Shown here piece after piece: positions 40,622 to 49,560 of a stretch of 64,000 bases of DNA. Made by a program: the position numbers and the translations under genes. Source of the DNA: Flavobacterium sp. WV_118_3. GTDB taxonomy: Bacteria; Bacteroidota; Bacteroidia; Flavobacteriales; Flavobacteriaceae. The stretch is taken from NCBI RefSeq assembly GCF_039778605.1, contig NZ_CP156060.1, positions 2,046,001 through 2,110,000 of the forward strand, in the 5' to 3' direction. Every line of letters begins with the position of its first letter. Position 1 is the first letter of the stretch. The notes beneath the pieces were generated by a model. That model ran no database searches. It was not told the origin of the DNA and saw nothing but the letters and a program-made list of their open reading frames with translations.

Positions 40622-42667
40622 ATGAAAACCAAAAATCAGTCTTTGTTTCAAAAAGAATTGCTGTTGGAAGCGTTGAAACAATCTTTTGTAAAACTCAACC
40701 CGGTGAGCCTTTTCCGGAATCCAATCATGTTTACCGTCGAAATCGGTACCGCCGTGATGTTGGGCGTATGCCTTTGGATTCTGACCGGAGAAACGGCACA
40801 GGGAAGTTTTGCCTATAATTTCACAGTGTTTTTAATACTGTTGTTTACGCTTTTGTTTGCCAATTTTGCGGAAGCCATTGCGGAAGCACGTGGTAAAGCT
40901 CAGGCCGACAGTCTGCGAAAAACCCGTGAAGAAACACCTGCCAAAAAAATAGAACAGGTCGGCGAATTGTATGTGAACGAGATCACCATCGTTCCGTCGT
41001 CCAGTCTCAAAAAAGGCGATCTTTTTATTTGCGAAGCCGGCGATATTATCCCAACCGACGGTGAAATCGTGGAAGGTCTTGCTACCATTGACGAAAGTGC
41101 CATTACCGGCGAAAGTGCTCCGGTGATTCGTGAAGCCGGTGGGGATAAAAGTTCCGTAACCGGCGGTACCAAAGTTTTATCGGATAAAATCAAAGTTCAG
41201 GTAACGGCCGAACCCGGGGAAAGTTTCCTCGATAAAATGATCGCGCTCGTAGAAGGTGCTTCCCGACAAAAAACACCAAATGAAATTGCATTAACAATAT
41301 TATTAGCCGGATTTACACTGGTATTTATTATCGTTTGTGTTACGTTAAAACCTTTTGCCGATTACGCCAACATTCCGATCACGATTGCGGCCTTTATTTC
41401 CCTTTTTGTCTGTCTGATTCCTACCACTATTGGCGGTTTACTATCGGCGATCGGGATTGCCGGAATGGATCGTGCGTTACGCGCCAATGTAATTACAAAA
41501 TCCGGTAAAGCTGTGGAAACGGCCGGTGACATCGATGTATTGTTACTGGATAAAACCGGAACCATTACCATCGGTAACCGAAAAGCCACGCATTTTCACC
41601 CGATCAACGGTATGAATGAAAATGATTTTATAAAAGCCTGCGCGTTGTCCTCTTTAGCCGATGAAACCCCCGAAGGAAAATCCATTGTAGAACTGGCCGG
41701 TAAAGAGTTGACACAAAGTCTATCGATTAAAGGTGCCACATTGATTCAGTTTACGGCCGAAACCCGCTGTAGTGGTGTGAATCTGGCCGACGGTATCCGA
41801 ATCCGAAAAGGAGCTTTTGATGCCATTCGCAAACTAAGCGAAAGCGCCGGGTTTCCGTTTCCTAAGGAGATTACCGATGCCGTAACTAAAATTTCCGGGA
41901 ATGGCGGTACACCTCTGGTTGTTTCTCAAAATGAAAAGGTTATCGGGGTAATCGAATTACAGGATATCATCAAAACCGGAATCAGCGAACGATTTGAACG
42001 ATTGCGTAAAATGGGCGTTAAAACCGTAATGGTAACCGGAGATAATCCGCTTACCGCCAAATTTATCGCTGAAAAAGCCGGTGTGGATGATTTTATTGCT
42101 GAAGCGAAACCGGAAGATAAAATGAACTATATCAAAGCCGAACAGCAAAAAGGAAAACTGGTTGCGATGATGGGCGACGGTACAAACGATGCGCCGGCAC
42201 TCGCTCAGGCCGATGTGGGGGTTGCCATGAATAGCGGAACACAAGCAGCCAAAGAAGCCGGTAATATGGTCGACTTGGATAACGATCCAACCAAACTGAT
42301 TGAGATTGTTGAAATCGGGAAACAGTTACTAATGACACGCGGTACACTAACGACCTTTAGTATCGCAAACGACGTGGCCAAGTATTTTGCGATTATCCCG
42401 GCCTTGTTTATCACCGCGATTCCGGCCCTACAGGGATTGAATATTATGAAACTCCACAGTCCGGAAACGGCCATTTTATCGGCTGTAATCTTTAATGCTG
42501 TTATTATCCCGTTCCTGATTCCACTGGCTTTAAAAGGGGTTGCTTATAAACCAATCGGTGCTTCGGCGCTGTTACGTCGCAACCTGCTGATTTATGGCCT
42601 TGGCGGGATACTCGTTCCTTTTATCGGAATCAAGCTCATCGATATGATGGTCGCCTTGTTCTTTTAA
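40622..42667 (+). CDS. kdpB: Potassium-transporting P-type ATPase subunit B
   Basis: A 681-residue P-type ATPase that energises K+ uptake. The phosphorylation site is Asp310 in LLLDKTGT; the actuator motif TGES is at 163-166, whose serine is the site of inhibitory phosphorylation in E. coli Kdp[13 protein letters not shown] and [18 protein letters not shown] complete the P domain. It lies 9 bases after kdpA. Confidence 0.97.
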   Translation: MKTKNQSLFQKELLLEALKQSFVKLNPVSLFRNPIMFTVEIGTAVMLGVCLWILTGETAQGSFAYNFTVFLILLFTLLFANFAEAIAEARGKAQADSLRKTREETPAKKIEQVGELYVNEITIVPSSSLKKGDLFICEAGDIIPTDGEIVEGLATIDESAITGESAPVIREAGGDKSSVTGGTKVLSDKIKVQVTAEPGESFLDKMIALVEGASRQKTPNEIALTILLAGFTLVFIIVCVTLKPFADYANIPITIAAFISLFVCLIPTTIGGLLSAIGIAGMDRALRANVITKSGKAVETAGDIDVLLLDKTGTITIGNRKATHFHPINGMNENDFIKACALSSLADETPEGKSIVELAGKELTQSLSIKGATLIQFTAETRCSGVNLADGIRIRKGAFDAIRKLSESAGFPFPKEITDAVTKISGNGGTPLVVSQNEKVIGVIELQDIIKTGISERFERLRKMGVKTVMVTGDNPLTAKFIAEKAGVDDFIAEAKPEDKMNYIKAEQQKGKLVAMMGDGTNDAPALAQADVGVAMNSGTQAAKEAGNMVDLDNDPTKLIEIVEIGKQLLMTRGTLTTFSIANDVAKYFAIIPALFITAIPALQGLNIMKLHSPETAILSAVIFNAVIIPFLIPLALKGVAYKPIGASALLRRNLLIYGLGGILVPFIGIKLIDMMVALFF

Positions 42668-42688
42668 ACACATCTTAAATTAAAAATT

Positions 42689-43252
42689 ATGAAAAATTAT
42701 ATCCTATCCGGCATCAAACTAACCCTGGTGTGTATCGTGTTCTTTGCCGGAATCTACACCCTGTTTATCTGGGGAATTGCGCAACTGGCGCCCAATAATG
42801 GCAAAGGGGAAATCGTGACTTATAAAGGTAAAACCTATTATTCCAATATAGGACAATCCTTTACCGCTCCGAACTATTTTAATTCCCGACCATCGGCTGT
42901 TAACTATAATGCAGCCGGTTCCGGTGGAAGCAACAAAGGCCCAAGCAATCCGGAATACCTGGCTGAGGTTCAAAAGCGAATCGATACCTTCCTGATTCAG
43001 AATCCCGGTATTTCCAAAAAGGACGTTCCGGCAGAATTGGTTACTGCCAGTGGTAGCGGATTGGATCCGGATATTTCGGTACAGGCGGCCAAAGTTCAGG
43101 TGAACCGTATCGCTAAAATTCGTGCCATCGAACCGGGCCGATTAAATCAATTAATTTCCGAAAATACCACAAAACCAGTATTCGGTCTTTTCGGGCCTGA
43201 AAAAATCAATGTCTTACAATTAAATATCGCCCTCGATAAATTACAATCCTAA
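42689..43252 (+). CDS. kdpC: Potassium-transporting ATPase subunit C
   Basis: 187 residues: one N-terminal membrane helix (about 9-32) and a periplasmic domain with NYFNSRPSAVNYNAAGSGGSN, VPAELVTASGSGLDPDIS and VNRIAKIR, all diagnostic of KdpC. Its TAA overlaps the ATG of the porin gene (TAATG), so the two are translationally coupled. Confidence 0.96.
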   Translation: MKNYILSGIKLTLVCIVFFAGIYTLFIWGIAQLAPNNGKGEIVTYKGKTYYSNIGQSFTAPNYFNSRPSAVNYNAAGSGGSNKGPSNPEYLAEVQKRIDTFLIQNPGISKKDVPAELVTASGSGLDPDISVQAAKVQVNRIAKIRAIEPGRLNQLISENTTKPVFGLFGPEKINVLQLNIALDKLQS

Positions 43253-44349
43253 TGAATACCAAAATTTTCCATTCGACCTTAATCGCGTTAGTTTCTTCCT
43301 TTGGCTTACAGGCACAAACCGAAAATGACAATGCGGAAAAAAAATCGCCTTTAACTGTTAGTGGCTACCTTGAAACTTATTATGCCTACGATCTGAACGC
43401 ACCGGAAAACAATACCCGCCCCGGTTTTATCTATTCGCATAACCGTCATAACGAAATCAACCTGAATCTCGGTTTTATCAAAGCGAATTACGAAAAAGAC
43501 AAGGTAAGAGCCAATCTGGCTATCATGGCCGGAACGTATAGCAATGCGAATCTCGCTTCGGAAGCCGGTGTTTTAAAAAACATTTACGAAGCCAATGCCG
43601 GAATCCGATTGTCCGAAAAACACAACCTTTGGGTTGATGCCGGGATTTTTGCTTCCCACATCGGTTTTGAAAGTGCTGTTAGTAAAGATTGCTGGACATT
43701 AACCCGAAGCATTCTTGCCGATAACTCTCCATATTACGAAAGCGGTGCGAAGCTATCGTATACGTCACCAAGTCAGAAATGGTTTATTAGCGGACTGGTG
43801 CTAAATGGTTGGCAACGTATCCAACGGGTAGACGGGAACAAATCGCTGGCTTTTGGCCACCAGGTTACCTATAAACCCAACAGTAAGGTTACGTTAAACA
43901 GTAGCTCTTTTATCGGAAACGACAAACCTGCGGTGGAGAAACGCATGCGTTATTTTCACAATTTTTACGGTCAGTTCCAACTAAACCCGAAATGGGGATT
44001 GATCACCGGATTTGACAGCGGTGCCGAACAAAAAGAAAAACACAGTAATAGCTATAATCTTTGGTATTCACCGGTGCTTATCGTAAAATATTCCGCTTCC
44101 GACAAAATCAGTCTGGCGGCTCGCGGTGAATATTATTCCGATAAAAACGGGGTTATTATCAGTACCGGTACACCAAACGGGTTTCAGACATTCGGATATT
44201 CCGTAAATTTGGATTACAAAATCATGGATAACGTTGTATGGCGCATAGAAGCCCGTAACTTAAACAGTAAAGATGCTATTTTTACCCGCGATGCAGAACC
44301 GGTTACCAATAATTTTGTTGCCGTTACCTCATTGGCTGTTTCATTTTAA
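43252..44349 (+). CDS. Outer-membrane beta-barrel porin in the kdp operon
   Basis: 365 residues: signal peptide (ending LQAQ), then alternating amphipathic strands from VSGYLETYYAYDLN to the end, which is Phe, as in barrel proteins recognised by BamA. The pattern (NRHNEINLNLGFIKANYEKDKVRANLAIMAGTY split over two strands) matches the BBP2/DUF1597-type porin-like barrel family. Coupled to kdpC by TAATG overlap and followed by kdpD-like and kinase genes, it probably lets K+ pass the outer membrane when Kdp is induced. Confidence 0.83.
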   Translation: MNTKIFHSTLIALVSSFGLQAQTENDNAEKKSPLTVSGYLETYYAYDLNAPENNTRPGFIYSHNRHNEINLNLGFIKANYEKDKVRANLAIMAGTYSNANLASEAGVLKNIYEANAGIRLSEKHNLWVDAGIFASHIGFESAVSKDCWTLTRSILADNSPYYESGAKLSYTSPSQKWFISGLVLNGWQRIQRVDGNKSLAFGHQVTYKPNSKVTLNSSSFIGNDKPAVEKRMRYFHNFYGQFQLNPKWGLITGFDSGAEQKEKHSNSYNLWYSPVLIVKYSASDKISLAARGEYYSDKNGVIISTGTPNGFQTFGYSVNLDYKIMDNVVWRIEARNLNSKDAIFTRDAEPVTNNFVAVTSLAVSF

Positions 44350-44360
44350 AACTGCATATT

Positions 44361-45488
44361 TTGGAAAATAACAGAGAAGATAACGTACAACATTTTCTCG
44401 ACTTGATTCGAAAATCAAGAAAGGGAAAATTCAAAGTGTATATCGGGATGAGTGCCGGTGTGGGCAAAACCTATCGTATGCTCCAGGAAGCTCATTCCCT
44501 GTTAAAAAACGGAATCGACATTAAAATCGGTTTTATCGAAACCCATAACCGTAAGGAAACCCACGAGCTACTCGCGGGTTTACCTGTTGTTCCGCGTCGG
44601 AAACTGTTTTATAAAGGCAAAGAACTCGAAGAAATGGATGTTCAGGCGATTATTAATCTCCGTCCGGAAGTCGTTATTGTCGATGAACTCGCGCATACCA
44701 ATATCGAAGGCAGTAAAAACGAAAAACGCTGGCAGGATGTAATCGAGATTCTCGATGCGGGCATTAATGTGATTAGTGCCGTGAATATTCAGCATATCGA
44801 AAGTCTGAATGAATCGGTTAAAAACATTACCGGGATCGAAGTTAAAGAGCGGATTCCCGACAGTGTGCTGGCGCAAGCCGATGAGGTAGTGAATATCGAT
44901 TTAACCGCCGATGAACTGATTACCCGTTTAAAAGAAGGGAAAATATACGAAGCGGGAAAAATCGAAATGGCGTTGCGCAATTTCTTTAAAGGCGAACATA
45001 TCCTGCAGTTACGCGAACTGGCACTAAAAGAAGTCGCCAGTCAGGTGGAACGGAAAGTCGAAACGGAAGTCATTAAAAACAAAAACATCCGACAGGAAAA
45101 ACTGATGGCTTGTATTAGCACTAACGAAAAAACAGCCAAAAGGGTGATTCGAAAAACCGCGCGGCTTGCCAATTATTATAACAGCAAATGGTTTGTGCTC
45201 TACGTGCAACTTCCGGATGAAAGCGCCGATAAGATTGCACTCGATAAACAACGTCACCTGATCAACAATTTTAAACTGGCTACGGAACTCGGTGGCGAAG
45301 TACTAAAAATTGAACATACCAAAATTTCCAAAGCCATTATCGAACAGGCCGAACTCAAAAAAATAACCACCGTTTGTATTGGTAAGCCGCGTATGAATTT
45401 CCTGAAAATTATTCTTTCGACAAACGTTTTTAAAGAATTGCTGAATAAACTATCTTCGAGTGATATTGACCTGATCATTTTAAGTTAA
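44361..45488 (+). CDS. KdpD N-terminal sensor domain plus USP domain, stand-alone
   Basis: 375 residues with a TTG start. The KdpD domain (about 20-230) has Walker A GMSAGVGKTYRML (residues 29-41), GFIETHNRKET and Walker B VVIVDELAHTN. A universal-stress-protein-like domain follows (about 248-375). In E. coli these form the cytosolic front half of the KdpD sensor kinase; here there is no kinase core and the protein ends. The separate kinase starts 6 bases downstream. I infer that the two act as a split KdpD, with this part sensing K+ or ATP/c-di-AMP-like signals. Confidence 0.9.
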   Translation: MENNREDNVQHFLDLIRKSRKGKFKVYIGMSAGVGKTYRMLQEAHSLLKNGIDIKIGFIETHNRKETHELLAGLPVVPRRKLFYKGKELEEMDVQAIINLRPEVVIVDELAHTNIEGSKNEKRWQDVIEILDAGINVISAVNIQHIESLNESVKNITGIEVKERIPDSVLAQADEVVNIDLTADELITRLKEGKIYEAGKIEMALRNFFKGEHILQLRELALKEVASQVERKVETEVIKNKNIRQEKLMACISTNEKTAKRVIRKTARLANYYNSKWFVLYVQLPDESADKIALDKQRHLINNFKLATELGGEVLKIEHTKISKAIIEQAELKKITTVCIGKPRMNFLKIILSTNVFKELLNKLSSSDIDLIILS

Positions 45489-45494
45489 CGCCAA

Positions 45495-47228
45495 ATGAAA
45501 ATAAAAACCAAATTGACCCTCGGTGTCGGATTACTCTTTTTCCTGATCGTATTACTCGTCGCATTGGGTGTCCGACAATTGCATACGTTGGCGAACGATA
45601 CCGAAAATATATTGGTCGATAATTACAATTCGCTCGACTATTCCCGGAATATGCTAAAAGAACTGGATAAAATTGAAACCGACAAACAGTCACTCGAAAA
45701 ATTTCAGCATTATCTCGAACTCCAAAGTCGGAATATTACTGAAATTGGCGAAAAAGAACTAACCGAAAACCTGCTCGAGGATAGCCAAACATTCCTCCAG
45801 CAACCGGATAACAAAACGGTTATTCTTTTGATTCGGAACGACCTGAATGCCATTATGAAACTCAATATGGATTCCATTCAGCGGAAAAGTATTGTGGCTT
45901 CCCAAACGGCCGACCGTGCGATTCTTTGGATTTCCATTACCGGTTCGATGTGTTTTATTATTGCCTTTACATTATTGATCAACCTACCAAGTACAATCGC
46001 CGATCCGATAAAAGACCTGACCGAAAGTATCCGTCAGATTGCCGGTAAAAACTACTCCCGACGCGTACATTTTGAAGGACATAGCGAATTTGGCGATCTG
46101 GCCCGCTCTTTTAATACGATGGCCGAAAAACTACAGGAATACAGCGATAGCAGTCTTGCCCGTTTGATGATGGAAAAGAAACGGATAGAAACCCTGATCA
46201 ACAATATGCACGACCCGGTAATCGGATTGGATGATACCCAAAAGATTTTGTTTGCCAATGAAGAAGCCTTAAAAATATCCGGACTCAAATCGGCCGATAT
46301 TATCGGGAAACCGGTTCAGGATATCGCGGTGTATAACGATCTGATCCGCTCGCTGATTCAGCATTTGGCCGGAAATAGTGCCGATAATTCTTCTAAAAAC
46401 GAAACCCTGACAATCTATGCCGATAACAAAGAAAGTTATTTCGAAAAACAGATCGTCCCGATTGTGATCACGCCTACCGGAGAAACCGAAAAAAAAGAAA
46501 TCGGTTCGTTTATCATCCTACGTAATGTTACGCTATATAAGGAGCTCGATTATGCGAAAACCAATTTTATCGCTACCGTTTCCCATGAGTTTAAAACGCC
46601 TATCGCTTCGATGAAAATGAGTTTGCAACTATTGGAAAACGAAAGTATCGGTCCATTGAACGAAGAACAACAACATCTGATTGCCAGTATTAAGGACGAT
46701 ACCAAGCGTTTACTGCGAACCACCGGCGAGCTACTCAACATCACGCAGGTGGAAACCGGAAAAACGCAATTGGAAATCGAGAAAAGCAATGTCCTTCAAA
46801 TTGTAACCGAAGCCGTGGACGCTACGCAAAAACTCGCCGAACAGAAAAACATCAAACTTTTTACGGCATTTCCCGATACGATTTCCGAAGTCTGGGCCGA
46901 TCGCGAAAAAACAACCTGGGTGATTTCCAACCTCATCACCAATGCGATTCGCTATTCGTATGAAAATGCAAGTATACAGGTACAACTTTCGGAAGACGAT
47001 TCGTATGTAAAAATTATAGTAAAAGACTCCGGACTCGGTATTTCGTCCCAATATACCAGTAAAATATTCGATCGTTATTTCCGGATTCCCGGCTCGGAAA
47101 AAGAAGGCACCGGTCTCGGATTGGCCATTAGTAAAGAATTTATCGAAGCTCAACAGGGATTGATCACTGTAGAAAGTGAACTCGGCTCCGGTAGTACTTT
47201 TACCGTATTCCTAAAAAAAACAATTTAA
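45495..47228 (+). CDS. Membrane sensor histidine kinase (partner of the split KdpD)
   Basis: 577 residues: TM1 (about 8-26), a periplasmic region, TM2 (about 140-163), HAMP (about 165-220), PAS (about 232-290), HisKA with phosphoacceptor His in TVSHEFKTPIASM (about 362), and HATPase_c with NLITNAIRYS, DSGLGIS and GTGLGLAI. It resembles a PhoR/WalK-type kinase rather than the KdpD kinase half, because it has only two membrane helices and not the four-helix KdpD bundle. Last gene of the kdp operon before the terminator at 47250. Confidence 0.9.
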   Translation: MKIKTKLTLGVGLLFFLIVLLVALGVRQLHTLANDTENILVDNYNSLDYSRNMLKELDKIETDKQSLEKFQHYLELQSRNITEIGEKELTENLLEDSQTFLQQPDNKTVILLIRNDLNAIMKLNMDSIQRKSIVASQTADRAILWISITGSMCFIIAFTLLINLPSTIADPIKDLTESIRQIAGKNYSRRVHFEGHSEFGDLARSFNTMAEKLQEYSDSSLARLMMEKKRIETLINNMHDPVIGLDDTQKILFANEEALKISGLKSADIIGKPVQDIAVYNDLIRSLIQHLAGNSADNSSKNETLTIYADNKESYFEKQIVPIVITPTGETEKKEIGSFIILRNVTLYKELDYAKTNFIATVSHEFKTPIASMKMSLQLLENESIGPLNEEQQHLIASIKDDTKRLLRTTGELLNITQVETGKTQLEIEKSNVLQIVTEAVDATQKLAEQKNIKLFTAFPDTISEVWADREKTTWVISNLITNAIRYSYENASIQVQLSEDDSYVKIIVKDSGLGISSQYTSKIFDRYFRIPGSEKEGTGLGLAISKEFIEAQQGLITVESELGSGSTFTVFLKKTI

Positions 47229-47249
47229 AATAACGTCAAAACGCTTTAA

Positions 47250-47287
47250 AAAAAGCCGTTGATTTTTCTGGAAATCAACGGCTTTTT
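47250..47287 (+). terminator. kdp operon terminator
   Basis: Arms AAGCCGTTGATTT/AAATCAACGGCTT around about 6 bases, flanked by A and T tracts. Confidence 0.9.
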
Positions 47288-47430
47288 CTGTGTCCAAACC
47301 GGATTTCTGCCTTTTTTAAAAAACCGGATTTTACTATTCTTCACAACTTCCTTAAAAACGACAAAAAACATAATCAACTAAAAGCCAACCATTTAACAAA
47401 TACATCTAACCAAATTTAGGGAGGCTTTTT

Positions 47431-47475
47431 ATGGGTGAATTTCCCGTTATCGCAAGGGAATATATCCCCGTTTAA
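47431..47475 (+). CDS. Possible 14-residue leader peptide
   Basis: ATG GGT ... GTT TAA encodes MGEFPVIAREYIPV, 10 bases after the purine-rich GGGAGG, one of the better Shine-Dalgarno-like sequences in the window. Small inverted repeats overlap it. It may be a leader peptide or chance; there is no independent support. Confidence 0.25.
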   Translation: MGEFPVIAREYIPV

Positions 47476-47490
47476 AATACGGGAATATCC
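47433..47490. promoter_or_regulatory. Cluster of G/C-flanked inverted repeats upstream of the orphan operon
   Basis: GGGTGAATTTCCC (47433-47445), AAGGGAATATATCCCC (47454-47469) and CCCGT...ACGGG (47467-47483) lie within 60 bases. The second agrees at 12 of 16 positions with the palindrome at 54826-54841 upstream of the two-component operon. Confidence 0.45.
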
Positions 47491-47610
47491 TCTTTTTCAA
47501 CACATTGAACTAATGCAATTTTACACCAACAAACAAAACCATTCAAAAACGGAGGTCAAATCCTTCGATTGGTAAACCAAAAAATAACATTCATTAAAAA
47601 CATTGAAATC

Positions 47611-47829
47611 ATGAACAACAAATTAATTTTTAGAGCAGTGATGATCATCATCATTATTATCGGAGGTGTAATCATCATTATCGGGAGAAAACCGATTCCG
47701 GAACCTATTTGTATCGTATGTGGACGAAACATCCTGACCTTTTTAGGAATCATCGAAGTCGTATTGGGTGCTATCGCGTTAAACCTTCACAATAAAATCG
47801 TCAATACAAAAATCAATGTGGGGCGTTAA
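47611..47829 (+). CDS. Small two-span membrane protein
   Basis: 72 residues from the ATG at 47611; a TTG-start extension to 47569 is less likely. Two hydrophobic stretches: FRAVMIIIIIIGGVIIII (about 6-24) and FLGIIEVVLGAIAL (about 45-58), separated by a loop with EPICIVCGRN (two cysteines). Size and topology are like a holin or small anchor, but there is no sequence resemblance I can name. It heads the operon that ends in a muramidase, which makes a holin-like role conceivable. Confidence 0.6.
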   Translation: MNNKLIFRAVMIIIIIIGGVIIIIGRKPIPEPICIVCGRNILTFLGIIEVVLGAIALNLHNKIVNTKINVGR

Positions 47830-47941
47830 TCCATCCTTTTAAAAAGGACATCAATCAAAATCGAACAGTTAATCCAATCAGGGCGGTATCCGAAAAGCCC
47901 GGAACAGAGTAGGAAATCATCAATCAAAACAATCAAACACT

Positions 47942-49489
47942 ATGGGAACATTCACACCTATGCCGGATGAAACCGAATTCATGAACGTTATCTTAGGAGA
48001 CGTATTTAAAAAATTAACCAACGGAGGCGATCCGAAAATGTTAGGTCCCAACAATTTTGTGGCCTGGGAGCCGGTAGCCAGCGTAATCGACAAAACCGCT
48101 TTTGAATATGCACACAAAGGGTTTACCGGTAGCGCACCAAAACTGGAAGGAATGACCGACGAAGAGTATACCGACCTTCGTAACGAGAAAAAATATTCGG
48201 CCTATGCCCATGCGGAAGAATTTGCACGACTGGTGGATCAGATTCCAAGCAATATCCCGGAAAAGGATAAAGATGGTAGCCGTAAGTTTACTATTTTCAG
48301 TTCGCAAAATGATCATACCGTATCGAACGTCTATAGCGATATCATGGAATTTTGCGTGGTAAAAGATTCCAAAATCGATCCTAAAGTCGAGAAAAAGCTG
48401 GAAAAATTAAGAGACGAGTTATTCACCATCAAAAAATTAAAAAATCCGGATTATGACGACAGTATGCCCGAACATCCGGACGACAACCCGAAGTATGTTT
48501 TCAACACCTTCCCTTCTCCGAAATACGTCAAATACCTGGAATATGAAGCCTTGTTTTATGATGCCGACGATCGCTTGGCGGAGTTAAAAAGACGTGTGGA
48601 TCTTCAGGATCCGGATGCGATGGCCGAAATGACCATTTCGGGTAAAAACTATATCAAAAAACGTGACGATGCCTTGAAAAGATGGGAATCGATGGGTTAT
48701 AAAGGTGCCGTTGAAAAAATCATGAACTATATCGACGAAATCGAAAGCAGCAACTTTATCACTGTTAAAAAACGCTATGAATCGGAATTACTGGCCGCCA
48801 AAAGAACCGGATTGGGCGGTATGAATACCTACTATTATTCGGCGCCACTACCGGCGACAACTTTGGCCAATTCGACACAATGGATAGACTATAAGTTTAC
48901 AAAATCGAGTTACGATACGAGTTATAAAAACACCAAACACAGTTGGTCGGCTGCGGCTTCCTACCTGGGCGTTTTTGGCGGAACAGCCAGCGGATCGCAT
49001 CAAAAAATCGATTCCAGCTATAATTTCAACGACTTTGAAATGAGCTTTAAACTGGGTAAATGTTTTATCAGCCGTCCGTGGTTGGGTACCACTTTTATCA
49101 AATCCCGATTCTGGAAATACTCCAAAACCGGTCAGGATATCGTAAACAACCAAATGGTGAGCGACGGAAACGGTGGCGGATTAATGCCGGCCGTAACCAC
49201 GGAACTTTACTTTATTACCGATCTTAAAATCGGATTTAAAAAAGGAAGTGATTCCTATAAAAAAGTAGAAAACCATGTCGGTGCCGGTGCCGGAGTTCAC
49301 TTCGGATTGTTTTCCATTGGCGGAAGCTATGGTTACGACGATACCCGTGTGAATTCTTCCGGAGAACGATCGGAACAGGGAATGGCCTCGAAAGGAATTT
49401 TACTGATCGGACGAAAATGTAACATCCTCGATTTATCACCTAACCCACTTCCATCGATTAAAGATGACGAATGGGTAGAAGTTAATTAA
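47942..49489 (+). CDS. Orphan 515-residue protein with glycine/serine-rich beta C-terminal region
   Basis: I do not recognise the family. No signal peptide. Residues about 1-290 are mainly helical and charged (FKKLTNGGDPKMLGPNNF, HAEEFARLVDQIP, ESMGYKGAVEKIMNYIDEIE). Residues about 300-515 have alternating small and aromatic residues (YYYSAPLPATTLA, SAAASYLGVFGGTASGS, NHVGAGAGVHFGLFSIGGSYGYDD), which could form amphipathic beta hairpins. The two-part build is what one sees in some pore-forming or contact-delivered toxins, but this is speculation. It is upstream of the CnaB-like protein and a muramidase in one operon. Confidence 0.65.
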   Translation: MGTFTPMPDETEFMNVILGDVFKKLTNGGDPKMLGPNNFVAWEPVASVIDKTAFEYAHKGFTGSAPKLEGMTDEEYTDLRNEKKYSAYAHAEEFARLVDQIPSNIPEKDKDGSRKFTIFSSQNDHTVSNVYSDIMEFCVVKDSKIDPKVEKKLEKLRDELFTIKKLKNPDYDDSMPEHPDDNPKYVFNTFPSPKYVKYLEYEALFYDADDRLAELKRRVDLQDPDAMAEMTISGKNYIKKRDDALKRWESMGYKGAVEKIMNYIDEIESSNFITVKKRYESELLAAKRTGLGGMNTYYYSAPLPATTLANSTQWIDYKFTKSSYDTSYKNTKHSWSAAASYLGVFGGTASGSHQKIDSSYNFNDFEMSFKLGKCFISRPWLGTTFIKSRFWKYSKTGQDIVNNQMVSDGNGGGLMPAVTTELYFITDLKIGFKKGSDSYKKVENHVGAGAGVHFGLFSIGGSYGYDDTRVNSSGERSEQGMASKGILLIGRKCNILDLSPNPLPSIKDDEWVEVN

Positions 49490-49560
49490 TCCTTATAATT
49501 CCAGGCAATTCCAAATACCAACTCCGGTATTTGGAATTCCTTTCTTTAAGCAAACACATT

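Larger units (their letters stand above)
47229..47610 (+). other. Intergenic region between the kdp operon and the orphan operon
   Basis: It holds the kdp terminator (47250-47287), then a GC-punctuated leader with three small inverted repeats between 47433 and 47490 and a 14-codon open frame. I find no TAnnTTTG element in it. Confidence 0.55.
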
